Of a stretch of 64,000 nucleotides of DNA, positions 1 through 10,462 are shown piece after piece (position 1 is the stretch's first letter; each line of letters begins with the position of its first letter). This stretch comes from Helichrysum umbraculigerum. Its lineage: Eukaryota; Streptophyta; Magnoliopsida; Asterales; Asteraceae. Position numbers and translations under genes: made by a program. Under the pieces are notes generated by a model, which was given only the letters and a program-made list of their open reading frames with translations, was not told where the DNA came from and made no database searches. The stretch spans positions 71,893,837 to 71,957,836 of the forward strand of contig CATIUR010000004.1 of assembly GCA_949592205.1 (NCBI GenBank). The letters are read 5' to 3'.

Positions 1-123
1 GAACCAACGTCGCATTAGCGACGTCGCCCCCTACGTCGCATTGATTTGCGAAGGTCGCATCATGCGACGTACCTGCCTACGTCGCACCTTACGTCGCTTG
101 CAACGTCGCATGCGACGTCGCAC
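1..123. repeat. V LTR palindromic array (5' copy, partial)
   Basis: Dense alternating copies of ACGTCGCA and its complement TGCGACGT, for example CATGCGACGT and AACGTCGCATGCGACGTCGC. It is the right-hand part of the array seen complete at 7706-7972. Each unit is CpG-rich and self-complementary with its neighbour. Confidence 0.9.
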
Positions 124-1297
124 AAACCAGAACCTTGAAAACTCACATTTTCACTAAGTGTCGAACTTTTACAACCTCAAATCCTTATACGATACGATCT
201 AACAATCATAATAAAACATACTTTCCTATTACAATTACTTTAATTTGCGTATTGAATGATAAACTTTAATTATAACAAATCACCAACGGGCCGTATACTT
301 TGATACGAACGCGAACAAACCAACATTTAAACACAACGGGTTGTATGAACAACTAGCTTAGATGGTCTTGCGAGACATCTACTTACTTAACCTTACGTGT
401 TTAGGCACTAGAAGGTTACGGGTTCGGAGAACCTACTTGCTTTACTACTACTTGCTATTTACCACTGCTTGACTCAGGTGAGTCTTACAGCCCCACTTTT
501 ACTATTTTATACTTTGGGGTGAGATACTTAGCAACTGTTTTACGCATGAACACAATGTACTGAACTGAAAACATTACTGATTACAAACAAACGCATGAGT
601 TACTTTTATCCACTGAAAGCCTCCTAATCGTAAGTTGTTAGTTATGGTCTTAAGCGCGAGTACTAGTAGATGGATCCATTTGGGACTGACAATCCCTGTC
701 TGGGGTGGTAGCGCCACCACGTACTGATTTACACGTAGAAACAGACATATTAGTATTTGTTACATATGAGTGTGCGGATAGCACTCACGGGGGTACGTGA
801 TATATTCACACTACACGGTTAAGCTTCAACTTATGAGCTCATGGCACTGTACTGATTTACTGAATTACTTACTTTGCTTGATAGCAATACGGGTACATAC
901 TTGTGGTTCATAACACCTACTTATTACTAAACCTGTGAGATTCACCAACCTTTTTGGTTGACACTTTTTAGCTTTGTATCTCAGGTACACTTACGGAGTA
1001 GGATCACTCCAGGATTACTAGCTAGAGTCGCATGATTTACAAACTGCATTTAACGGAGATTCTTCGGCATTATCTTTTGTAACTATGGTTATGTAATAGA
1101 ATCTCCCGCTATACGCGTGGGCTCTAGGGAATTACATTTTGTATACGAAAACCTACGGTTTTCAACCGATTATTATTTATGAAACCTTTTCGAAACGTCT
1201 CATTTAGAGGTCGTTTACTATTAATCTTGCACTTTGTATATTGATTAGTAACACCCAATGTATGCTTCCGCAACTCGGTAAATTTGAGGGTGTTACT
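1..1297 (+). repeat. V 5' LTR, truncated by window start
   Basis: Direct repeat of 7850-9146. It ends in GTTACT where the 3' copy has GTTACA; the other LTR terminus, visible at 6851, is TGTAAC, so the family has TGTAAC/GTTACA inverted ends. No gene is present. It begins inside the palindromic array and otherwise holds unremarkable AT-rich DNA. Confidence 0.93.
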
Positions 1298-1300
1298 GAT

Positions 1301-1313
1301 TGGTATCAAAGCC
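1301..1313 (+). other. V primer binding site (initiator tRNA-Met type)
   Basis: TGGTATCAAAGCC lies three bases after the 5' LTR end. It matches the usual plant initiator-Met primer site TGGTATCAGAGC except for one base (A for G at position 9). First-strand DNA synthesis would start here. Confidence 0.88.
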
Positions 1314-1625
1314 TAAGGTTATAGTGAACTAGGTTGCATTTAGTGAGCCTAGACTATGACCATTAGGCAGTATCCCTTATTAAGTATAACCGGTTCAGTG
1401 ATTACATCATACGAGTTTAATTTAACATAGCCTGATCAACTATGTACAATTAAGCAAAGATGATGTAAGATCTGAAAGGAGTTATGGCTGAACAGGGTAC
1501 AATAGAAGACTCTGACTTCGAGAGAACCGAGACTTACACATGTTTATGCTAGACACTCAATAGGCTATATTATATAGGGACTATATGAATATAGGCCTCA
1601 ATCTTACTAACGCTTTGTCTCAGAA
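1314..1625 (+). other. V leader, no gene seen
   Basis: Leader between primer site and first gene. I see no open frame of note. It probably holds packaging and dimerisation signals, but no specific structure could be assigned by eye. Confidence 0.6.
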
Positions 1626-2111
1626 ATGGCAAACATCCCATCCGATTCATCTCGTCCTCAACCCGGGTCGCAGAACCCAAGGGTAGCAAGGAGGAACAAC
1701 AGGTTGCCTCGAGCTGGCCCGTACTCCACTCACTTCACCTTGCCGACCTTAGCTGCTAGGGTGAACCAACACGAGCAACGACTTCGCACCATGGATGTCG
1801 TGTTGCAAGAAACAAACGAAAACTGGAGACTTACATCACTTGAGCGCATCGAACAAGTCTCTGAGGATCACGAAACCACCGTTAATAATGTGGACGTTCT
1901 TTTCAACAAAGTGGTGGAGATAAGCGTGGAAACCGCTCTTTTGAAACACATACTTTCTGAGTGTGAACAACGCTCACGGGAAACGGAAGAATATACCCGT
2001 GGATTGGTACAGCGACTAGCATTAGCTGAAGACAATGCTCGACAATCCAGCAGACTTGCAAATACTGTGGATCGTCTCATCGAAATGATGGAGCAGATTA
2101 ACCTACGTTAA
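1626..2111 (+). CDS. Small coiled-coil protein upstream of gag in element V
   Basis: 161-codon frame between the primer site and gag-pol. The first ~45 residues are basic and rich in Arg, Pro and Ser. The rest (about 48-160) is rich in Glu, Gln, Arg and Leu with heptad-like spacing (start near AARVNQHEQRLRTMDVVLQ), so a long helical coiled coil is likely. No zinc knuckle, protease or membrane segment is visible. The frame starts at the first ATG after the leader and ends 295 bases before gag-pol, so it is a separate gene, not an N-terminal part of Gag. I do not recognise a named family. It could be an accessory Gag-interacting factor or chaperone; that is a guess. Its intact frame in a young element supports real coding. 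Confidence 0.7.
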   Translation: MANIPSDSSRPQPGSQNPRVARRNNRLPRAGPYSTHFTLPTLAARVNQHEQRLRTMDVVLQETNENWRLTSLERIEQVSEDHETTVNNVDVLFNKVVEISVETALLKHILSECEQRSRETEEYTRGLVQRLALAEDNARQSSRLANTVDRLIEMMEQINLR

Positions 2112-2406
2112 GACTAGCTTAGTCTTTTTTTTGTAAACTATCATGTAATCTAGTAACTATCTAAGCACTACTCTATGTTCCAGTCGGATGTAACAATTCC
2201 CGACATCTTTTGTAACACATCCGTAGGATGTAACCTTTGAACTCGTATCACCTATTAAAAATTCCTTGCTGTTTCGACTCATATTAATTGCCATAATCCT
2301 TTTTCATATTGATGTTATGTATTACCAACTTTATACGTGTACATCTGAAATAAATGCAATTCTCTTACAAAATCTCATGTATCTTCATTTCTTTTATTGA
2401 AGAATC

Positions 2407-5400
2407 ATGCCGCCAAAGTCAAGACCTTACACTGATGCTCAGATCACGTCACTCATAACCCAGGCTGTTACTGAAGCCTTGGCTCGGAATACTCCACCTA
2501 ACTCCACAAGAAACAGCAATGCCGCTGAAACCTCTGCTGCTAAACCTTGTTCATACAAGGATTTTCAAAACTGCAAACCCTTGAGCTTCAAGGGGACCGA
2601 AGGAGCCATCGGACTTATCAGATGGTTCGAAAAGATGGAATCCGTTTTCCGCATCAGCAAATGTGCGGAGGACGACAAAGTCAAATTCTCCACCTGCACC
2701 CTCGAAGATGGTGCCCTCTCGTGGTGGAATTCCTATACCCAGTCTGTGGGGATTGACACCGCTTATCTACTCCCTTGGGAGGATCTAAAGAAAATGCTCA
2801 CGGATGAGTATTGCCCGTCCGAACAACTTCACAAGCTGGACGAAGAGTTCTGGAACTTAAAAGTGCAAGGAACTGATATCGTTGGATACACCACCAGATT
2901 CCAACAACTCACCGTCCTTCGCCCAGCTATGGCAGGTACTGGGCCCGACAAGATTAAGAAATACATCCGCGGCCTCCCGGAACCCGTCCGGGGAAATGTC
3001 GCCTCGTCAAACCAAACCACCCTTCATGGTGCCATCCGGTTGGCCCATGAACTTCTAGCTATGAACGAGGACCCAGAACCACCCACTCCGTCCGCCAACA
3101 GCAATAAACGAAAATGGTCTGACAACCACAACAACCACCAAACCAAGAAACCTGAGACCATTAAAGCCTACACCTCCAGTTCTGATGACAAGGGAGCGTA
3201 CAAGGGAACCAAGCCCTATTGCTCCAAGTGCCAACGACACCACCATGGTTCGTGTCCCTGTAGCAAGTGTAAGAGATTTGGACACTTGGCTAAGGATTGT
3301 AGATCAAACACCACTGACACCAACACCTCGGCACCAAAGACTTATTATGGGTGCAACGGTACGGGGCATTTCAAGAAAGACTGCCCGAAGCTGAACAACA
3401 ACAACAACATGAATAACAACAATGCTCGAGGAAGAGCTTTTGTGCTAAAATCTGGGGAAGCCCGTCAAGACCCGAATGTGGTCACGGGTACGTTTCTTCT
3501 CAACAACTTGACTGCATCTGTGTTATTTGATACTGGTGCTGATAAGAGCTTTATTTCTGATGAGTTTTATCCTCTACTTGACACCACACCTATTGCCTTA
3601 GATTCTAAGTACACAATAGAATTGGCAAACGGAAAACTTATTGAGGCCGACAGTGTGATACCTAATTGCACTTTGAACCTAGCTAACGAGCTCTTTTCCA
3701 TTGACTTGATACCTGTCGAAATCGGCAGCTTTGACATCATCGTCGGTATGGATTGGTTGTCCAAGCACCGAGCCGAAATCGTTTGCTTTGAGAAAATTGT
3801 ACGCATTCCTCTCGTCACCGGTGGAACTTTGAGCATACAAGGGGAGACCGGTGGGACGAGAATAAATATCATTTCTTGCATGAAAACCCGAAAATACTTG
3901 AGAAAAGGGTACCAGGCAATCCTCGCACACGTTTTGGAGAAAAAGTCGGTGGAGAAGCGACTCGAGGATGTGCCTATTGTTCGAGACTTCCCAGAAGTCT
4001 TTCCTGAAGACTTGCCTGGCCTACCGCCAACTAGACAAGTCGAATTCTCTATTGATCTTGTGCCCGGCGCAGCACCCGTGGCACGAGCCCCTTACCGACT
4101 AGCCCCATCCGAACTTCAGGAGTTATCTACTCAGTTACAGGAACTCCTGGACAAGGGATTTATTCGACCGAGTTCCTCACCTTGGGGAGCTCCGGTCCTA
4201 TTTGTTAAAAAGAAAGACGGTTCTTTCCGCATGTGCATCGACTACCGTGAACTCAACAAATTAACTGTCAAGAACCGTTACCCACTTCCTCGCATCGATG
4301 ACCTGTTTGACCAACTTCAGGGGTCGAGTTTTTATTCAAAAATCGATCTACGGTCGGGTTATCACCAACTCCGAGTTCGTGATGAAGATATTCCTAAAAC
4401 AGCTTTCCGAACTCGCTACGGGCATTATGAATTCCAAGTGATGCCATTCGGCTTAACCAACGCACCGGCAGTATTCATGGATCTTATGAATCGAGTGTGC
4501 AAACCTTACCTTGACAAGTTTGTTATCGTCTTTATCGATGACATCTTGATTTACTCGCGCACTGAACAAGAACACGCGCAACACCTGAAAACTATCCTAG
4601 AGCTGCTCAAACACGAAGAGTTATACGCCAAATTCTCTAAGTGTGAGTTCTGGATGCAAACCGTTCAATTCCTTGGACACGTCATTGACAATCAAGGGAT
4701 TCATGTCGATCCTTCAAAAATCGAGGCTATCAAGTGTTGGCAAGCACCTTCTACACCGACCGAGGTACGCCAATTCTTAGGACTCGCCGGATATTACAGG
4801 CGATTCATTGAGAATTTTTCGAAAATAGCCCTACCTCTCACTGCACTGACTCAAAAAGAAAAGAAGTTCGATTGGACTGACAAACAGGAGTCAGCTTTCC
4901 AGCTACTAAAACAAAAACTCTGCAGTGCACCTATCTTATCCTTACCCGAAGGCAACGATGACTTCGTGGTATACTGTGATGCTTCACACCAAGGTCTTGG
5001 TTGCGTGCTGATGCAACGAGACAAGGTTATCGCTTACGCCTCTCGACAACTCAAGGTCCACGAAAAGAATTACACAACTCATGACCTAGAGTTGGGGGCT
5101 GTTGTATTCGCTCTAAAAATCTGGAGACACTACTTATACGGTACCAAGTGTACAATCTTTACTGACCATAAAAGTCTCCAACATATCTTTGATCAAAAGG
5201 ATCTCAACATGAGGCAACGTCAATGGGTCGAGTTGCTCACTGATTACGATTGCGAAATTCGCTATCATCCAAGCAAGGCGAATGTTGTCGCCGATGCCTT
5301 AAGCCGAAAAGAACGAGTGAAACCACTCCGAGTTCGAGCTCTCGGTATGACCATTCACAACGACCTCATCAATCAAACTCGCACAGCTCAACTCGAAGCA

Positions 5401-6855
5401 CTCAAACCGGAAAACTTGATAAACGAGGCCTTGTGGGGCATGGACAAACAATTTGAAACCAAACCTAACGGGGCCAAATACTTCTCGAATCGAATCTGGT
5501 TACCAAGTTTTGGGAACCTGCGAGACTTGGTGATGAATGAAGCTCACAAGTCAAAATACTCTATACACCCCGGTGCCGACAAAATGTATCACGGCATCAA
5601 GGAAATGTATTGGTGGCCCAACATGAAATCTGACATTGCAACCTATGTTGGCAAGTGTCTTACTTGTTCCAAAGTTAAAGCTGAACACCAGAAACCTTCC
5701 GGTTTGCTACAACAACCCGAAATACCACAATGGAAATGGGAGCAGATCACCATGGATTTCATAACTAAACTCCCGAAAACTTCTAACGGTTGCGATACCA
5801 TTTGGGTGATCGTTGACCGACTCACTAAATCTGCTCATTTCCTAGCCATCAAAGAAACTGATAAGATGGAACGTTTGACACGAATCTACCTGAAAGAGAT
5901 CGTGTCAAGACACGGCGTGCCCATCTCAATCATCTCCGACCGAGATGCTCGATTCACTTCTCGCTTCTGGCAGTCACTGCAAAAATCTCTTGGTACTCGT
6001 CTGGATATGAGTACGGCTTACCATCCTCAAACCGACGGCCAGAGCGAACGAACCATACAAACACTGGAAGACATGCTACGAGCCTGCGTAGTTGACTTCG
6101 GTAAAAACTGGGAAAATCACTTACCATTGTGTGAGTTCTCGTACAACAACAGTTATCACACCAGCATAAAGGCTGCACCCTTCAAGGCACTGTACGGTCG
6201 TAAGTGCCGGTCACCTATATGTTGGACTGAGGTGGGGGATACACAACTCACCGGTCCAGAAATCATACATGAAACAACTGAAAAGATCGTCGGTATACAA
6301 AACCGACTAAAAGCCGCGCGTGATCGTCAGAAAAGCTATGCTGACGTGAGACGCAAACACCTTGAGTTCCACGTAGGGGACAAGGTACTTCTCAAAGTGG
6401 CACCGTGGAAAGGTGTCATTCGATTCGGAAAACGAGGCAAACTAAATCCTAGATACATCGGACCATTCGAAATCCTTGAAAAGATTGGTCCAGTGGCATA
6501 CCGCCTGCAACTTCCTGCTGAGCTTAGCAGCGTTCACAACACATTCCACATTTCTAATCTAAAGAAATGTCTGTCTGACGAGACACTGATTATACCGCTC
6601 GACGAAATCCAAATAGATGATAAACTTCATTTTGTCGAGGAGCCTATGGAAATCATGGACCACGAGGTCAAACAACTAAAACAGAGTCGTATTCCCATCG
6701 TAAAAGTCAAGTGGAATTCTAGACGTGGTCCTGAATTCACCTGGGAACGGGAAGAAAATGCGACAGAAATACCCACATCTCTTCCCAGACAATGCACCGA
6801 CTGTGCAATCGAACTAATTTCGGGACGAAATTCTTTTAACAAGGGGAGAATGTAA
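2407..6855 (+). CDS. V Gag-Pol polyprotein (gag-PR-RT-RH-IN-chromodomain), intact
   Basis: One open frame of 1482 residues encoding everything needed for retrotransposition. Gag core is about 60-220. A CCHC knuckle is complete at C285-C288-H293-C298; a second (Y313-C316-H321-C326) has lost its first Cys. The aspartic protease motif DTGA is at 375-378. RT spans about 590-755 with FIDD at 709-712; RNase H is about 855-970. The integrase zinc-binding part lies near 1046-1080 and the catalytic triad is D1117, D1178, E1214 with the expected 35-residue spacing. A C-terminal chromodomain at about 1411-1455 (ending in the KVKWN...FTWERE region) probably directs integration to marked chromatin. The start is the first ATG after the spacer. 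The stop TAA uses bases 3-5 of the 3' LTR. Gag and Pol share one frame, as usual for this lineage. Confidence 0.96.
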   Translation: MPPKSRPYTDAQITSLITQAVTEALARNTPPNSTRNSNAAETSAAKPCSYKDFQNCKPLSFKGTEGAIGLIRWFEKMESVFRISKCAEDDKVKFSTCTLEDGALSWWNSYTQSVGIDTAYLLPWEDLKKMLTDEYCPSEQLHKLDEEFWNLKVQGTDIVGYTTRFQQLTVLRPAMAGTGPDKIKKYIRGLPEPVRGNVASSNQTTLHGAIRLAHELLAMNEDPEPPTPSANSNKRKWSDNHNNHQTKKPETIKAYTSSSDDKGAYKGTKPYCSKCQRHHHGSCPCSKCKRFGHLAKDCRSNTTDTNTSAPKTYYGCNGTGHFKKDCPKLNNNNNMNNNNARGRAFVLKSGEARQDPNVVTGTFLLNNLTASVLFDTGADKSFISDEFYPLLDTTPIALDSKYTIELANGKLIEADSVIPNCTLNLANELFSIDLIPVEIGSFDIIVGMDWLSKHRAEIVCFEKIVRIPLVTGGTLSIQGETGGTRINIISCMKTRKYLRKGYQAILAHVLEKKSVEKRLEDVPIVRDFPEVFPEDLPGLPPTRQVEFSIDLVPGAAPVARAPYRLAPSELQELSTQLQELLDKGFIRPSSSPWGAPVLFVKKKDGSFRMCIDYRELNKLTVKNRYPLPRIDDLFDQLQGSSFYSKIDLRSGYHQLRVRDEDIPKTAFRTRYGHYEFQVMPFGLTNAPAVFMDLMNRVCKPYLDKFVIVFIDDILIYSRTEQEHAQHLKTILELLKHEELYAKFSKCEFWMQTVQFLGHVIDNQGIHVDPSKIEAIKCWQAPSTPTEVRQFLGLAGYYRRFIENFSKIALPLTALTQKEKKFDWTDKQESAFQLLKQKLCSAPILSLPEGNDDFVVYCDASHQGLGCVLMQRDKVIAYASRQLKVHEKNYTTHDLELGAVVFALKIWRHYLYGTKCTIFTDHKSLQHIFDQKDLNMRQRQWVELLTDYDCEIRYHPSKANVVADALSRKERVKPLRVRALGMTIHNDLINQTRTAQLEALKPENLINEALWGMDKQFETKPNGAKYFSNRIWLPSFGNLRDLVMNEAHKSKYSIHPGADKMYHGIKEMYWWPNMKSDIATYVGKCLTCSKVKAEHQKPSGLLQQPEIPQWKWEQITMDFITKLPKTSNGCDTIWVIVDRLTKSAHFLAIKETDKMERLTRIYLKEIVSRHGVPISIISDRDARFTSRFWQSLQKSLGTRLDMSTAYHPQTDGQSERTIQTLEDMLRACVVDFGKNWENHLPLCEFSYNNSYHTSIKAAPFKALYGRKCRSPICWTEVGDTQLTGPEIIHETTEKIVGIQNRLKAARDRQKSYADVRRKHLEFHVGDKVLLKVAPWKGVIRFGKRGKLNPRYIGPFEILEKIGPVAYRLQLPAELSSVHNTFHISNLKKCLSDETLIIPLDEIQIDDKLHFVEEPMEIMDHEVKQLKQSRIPIVKVKWNSRRGPEFTWEREENATEIPTSLPRQCTDCAIELISGRNSFNKGRM
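6837..6850 (+). other. V polypurine tract
   Basis: Purine-rich stretch ending AAGGGGAGAA directly against the 3' LTR start TGTAAC at 6851. It is the expected primer for plus-strand DNA synthesis. It overlaps the last codons of gag-pol. Confidence 0.85.
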
Positions 6856-7340
6856 CAACCGCCAAATTAGGGCTAGTATTAGCGCCTAATTCTTTGTAAA
6901 TACATGTAATTAGTTCTGTGTTAGGCTAATTTATGTATCGGATTATATATTGGTGAATATATATACAACTTTGCGATTTGGCTTAAATCGTACACAACTT
7001 AAATAGAATGAAATTCTATTCGGTTAAAAACGGACGTTGGTGAACAAATGTTTATAAACTAAAATAACGCAATTATGACCGAAATGCTATTTTATAATAG
7101 TTAGTAACTGCCTTGTACTACCCGATTTAAAACTTATGCGATTTAAAGACGAAAGTAATTAAATTTAATTTAAACTGTTAAAGATTTAAGGAAATAATTT
7201 AAATAAATTATTTAACGAGAATTATAATTTTATAAAATAATTAAACGCGTAAAATGGATATTTAACGTTTAAACGACGGAGAAAACGAACACCGCACGGA
7301 GCCCGATCGCGGGGACTGAAAAATGGGAGGATAAACCTCC

Positions 7341-7420
7341 CCATTTTCCCTTTCTTTCTCATTTTTCACTCACTCTCTCTCTCTCTTTCTTTCTTTTCTC
7401 TCTAATTCAAAAACACCACC
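7341..7420 (+). promoter_or_regulatory. V LTR: CT-rich probable transcription-start or leader region
   Basis: A run of CTCTCTCT and TTTCTTT sequence of the kind found in plant 5' leaders lies downstream of AT-rich DNA with TATAAAATAA near 7232. I infer that transcription starts around here, which would put the palindromic array inside the transcript. The W LTR shows a similar CT-rich stretch ahead of its array. Confidence 0.4.
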
Positions 7421-7705
7421 AACCTCATAAATCATCAAAATAACACCATCAAACCTCGCCGAAACATACCACTCGTTTGGAGAAAAACGACCACGACAAC
7501 ACGATCTACATTCCTATCTTTTCGGATTTTTAATCCGACACTTTGTAAGTTTCCGACAAATCCCGACATCTCTCGTTTTTGATCATTTTTACTAGTTTAT
7601 GGTTTAAATAGGCTTATTATGTTCATATAAGGGTTGGGTAAAAGATTTGGACCCAACGGAAACCGGAAAACTCGTTTTCGATTAAATTTCCGGCCATCAG
7701 ACCGC

Positions 7706-7972
7706 TACGTCGCACCTGGCCAGGGGCCTCTGCGACGTCGCGACCTACGTCGCACAAAAATCTCAACGTCGCACTAGCGACGCAGCCTATTACGTCGCAT
7801 TAACTTGCGGACGTCGCACGTAGCGACGTAGACTTTAACGTCGCAAACCGAACCAACGTCGCATTAGCGACGTCGCCCCCTACGTCGCATTGATTTGCGA
7901 AGGTCGCATCATGCGACGTACCTGCCTACGTCGCACCTTACGTCGCTTGCAACGTCGCATGCGACGTCGCAC
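7706..7972. repeat. V LTR palindromic array (3' copy, complete)
   Basis: About 270 bases built from TACGTCGCA-type units and their complements (TGCGACGTA), more than ten copies in both orientations, for example TACGTCGCAC, GCGACGTCGC and CATGCGACGTAC. It is sharply more CpG-rich than the surrounding LTR. The RNA could fold into many alternative hairpins, or the DNA could hold many binding sites for a dimeric protein. Confidence 0.92.
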
Positions 7973-9146
7973 AAACCAGAACCTTGAAAACTCACATTTT
8001 CACTAAGTGTCGAACTTTTACAACCTCAAATCCTTATACGATACGATCTAACAATCATAATAAAACATACTTTCCTATTACAATTACTTTAATTTGCGTA
8101 TTGAATGATAAACTTTAATTATAACAAATCACCAACGGGCCGTATACTTTGATACGAACGCGAACAAACCAACATTTAAACACAACGGGTTGTATGAACA
8201 ACTAGCTTAGATGGTCTTGCGAGACATCTACTTACTTAACCTTACGTGTTTAGGCACTAGAAGGTTACGGGTTCGGAGAACCTACTTGCTTTACTACTAC
8301 TTGCTATTTACCACTGCTTGACTCAGGTGAGTCTTACAGCCCCACTTTTACTATTTTATACTTTGGGGTGAGATACTTAGCAACTGTTTTACGCATGAAC
8401 ACAATGTACTGAACTGAAAACATTACTGATTACAAACAAACGCATGAGTTACTTTTATCCACTGAAAGCCTCCTAATCGTAAGTTGTTAGTTATGGTCTT
8501 AAGCGCGAGTACTAGTAGATGGATCCATTTGGGACTGACAATCCCTGTCTGGGGTGGTAGCGCCACCACGTACTGATTTACACGTAGAAACAGACATATT
8601 AGTATTTGTTACATATGAGTGTGCGGATAGCACTCACGGGGGTACGTGATATATTCACACTACACGGTTAAGCTTCAACTTATGAGCTCATGGCACTGTA
8701 CTGATTTACTGAATTACTTACTTTGCTTGATAGCAATACGGGTACATACTTGTGGTTCATAACACCTACTTATTACTAAACCTGTGAGATTCACCAACCT
8801 TTTTGGTTGACACTTTTTAGCTTTGTATCTCAGGTACACTTACGGAGTTGGATCACTCCAGGATTACTAGCTAGAGTCGCATGATTTACAAACTGCATTT
8901 AACGGAGATTCTTCGGCATTATCTTTTGTAACTATGGTTATGTAATAGAATCTCCCGCTATACGCATGGGCTCTAGGGAATTACATTTTGTATACGAAAA
9001 CCTACGGTTTTCAAACGATTATTATTTATGAAACCTTTTCGAAACGTCTCATTTAGAGGTCGTTTACTATTAATCTTGCGCTTTGTATATTGATTAGTAA
9101 CACCCAATGTATGCTTCCGCAACTCGGTAAATTTTAGGGTGTTACA

Positions 9147-10462
9147 TACAAAGCTAAAAATAAAAATAAAATACAAACACAGAAATAAACAAACTAAACG
9201 TGGTATCAAGTACCATTTTATTAATTAAACAAATGAAACAAAAATACATATTTTTGGTGTATAAGAATTTATCTGCTTAGGAATCATATTAGGAAGTATA
9301 AACTGTACTTAATGAATTGTAAAAATCTAAGAAGATTGTTAGTATACATACCTCATGAAATTTAAATAAATTACAGTAACATCACAACTTATCCTACCAT
9401 TTATCTACTTATATTTATGAAAATATATCTTAGTTACCTTAATCCACATGATATAATTGAAAAACACAGTATTCACTAAAGTGAACATTTTTCATAAACA
9501 GTTCAAGACGATTACCGATATTAGGATCCACATAAACAAGTTATACACGAATTTCTAAGCAAACTTTTTATTGTGAGTATGAGTATTAAACAGTGTGCTC
9601 TATTATACGATATACTGAAGAAATCAAGTAAAACACATAGCACTGCATCTTTTATAGACAAGGTAGAGGTTACTAACTAAAATTTTCTTCAAAGATCATA
9701 ACATACACTTAACATTTAAATTTAGACAAACATCAAACATATTATGAAGATACTAGTGGCTCAGATTTGTACTTAATATAACAGAGAAACCCTTAGTATA
9801 AACAAAATAGGTTTGAGACTATTGGCGTAACTAATGGCTTCAGGTCTGTACTTAGTACAAGAAAGTCACCAGTAGTTAAGCTAATAACCATATAAGAACT
9901 ATTTGTCCATTTATGCATTCACATAATTATGATGACAGTGTATGGTAATACAATCATTCAACAATTAAGACACATGTCATACATCAGATAATAGTTCACA
10001 CAAGATAATACACATGAAAATTAGAACTTATTAAATGCTTAGAAACTGTCGTATAATTTGCCTACTAGTATATCATATAATGAAGCTGTCTAGACTTAAA
10101 CCAAAAAGCAAATTATAACCTGTGGAAAAAGGTGTATAATAAAATAAATATAAGTTATTACCTAGTAAAGAGGATGTAATGTTAATGTAACCTAGATGAA
10201 CCTACTAACACATCAACCTTAGGACTTACGGTTATTATTATTTTTGCTTATTCTCCTAATGTACTATCATCTCCCAAGTTTTCACAGACATAAACTTAAA
10301 CATTTTCTATTTTATATTGTTATTTGTAAAATTATTGGAGGCGATTCCCCTCATGTAACAAGCAAATGAATTTCATACGCCCCCACATTTAATTTTTTGT
10401 AAATACCAATACATGAAATAAAATACTACTAACTATTACATATACCCTTGGAAGACTAATCA
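9147..10462 (-). other. A post-pol spacer, no gene
   Basis: AT-rich DNA without a convincing frame. It contains CAAGACGATTACCGATATT at 9504-9522, 941 bases from the pol stop; the same string is at 29624-29642 in B, about 925 bases from that pol stop. Another shared stretch (TGTACTATCATCTCCCAAG-like) is near 10260. In B this spacer leads to a post-pol gene; in A that part would lie beyond V. Confidence 0.75.

Larger units (their letters stand above)
1..9146 (+). mobile_element. Element V: Ty3/Gypsy LTR retrotransposon, Tekay-type chromovirus
   Basis: A near-complete element on the + strand: partial 5' LTR (1-1297), primer site (1301-1313), small gene (1626-2111), gag-pol (2407-6855), polypurine tract and full 3' LTR (6851-9146). 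Bases 1-1297 match 7850-9146 at a constant offset of 7849, so 998 bases of the 5' LTR lie before the window. I noticed only about six differences over the shared 1297 bases (for example near 1015, 1115, 1155, 1219 and 1286), which with an open gag-pol indicates recent insertion. The domain order PR-RT-RH-IN plus a C-terminal chromodomain places it among plant chromoviruses, most like Tekay/Del. The target-site duplication cannot be checked because the left flank is missing; the right flank begins TACAA at 9147. Confidence 0.93.
6851..9146 (+). repeat. V 3' LTR (complete, 2296 bp)
   Basis: Begins TGTAAC immediately after the polypurine tract and ends GTTACA at 9146. The first ~450 bases are AT-rich with possible TATA elements (6945-6970 and near 7230); a CT-rich stretch follows at 7350-7420, then the palindromic array at 7706-7972. 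The last 1297 bases repeat the start of the window. No gene is present. Confidence 0.93.

Noticed and set aside
1124..1309. Short - strand frame present in both V LTRs (also 8973-9209)
   Set aside because: Duplicated with the LTR, differing only by LTR length change, with no recognisable protein features.
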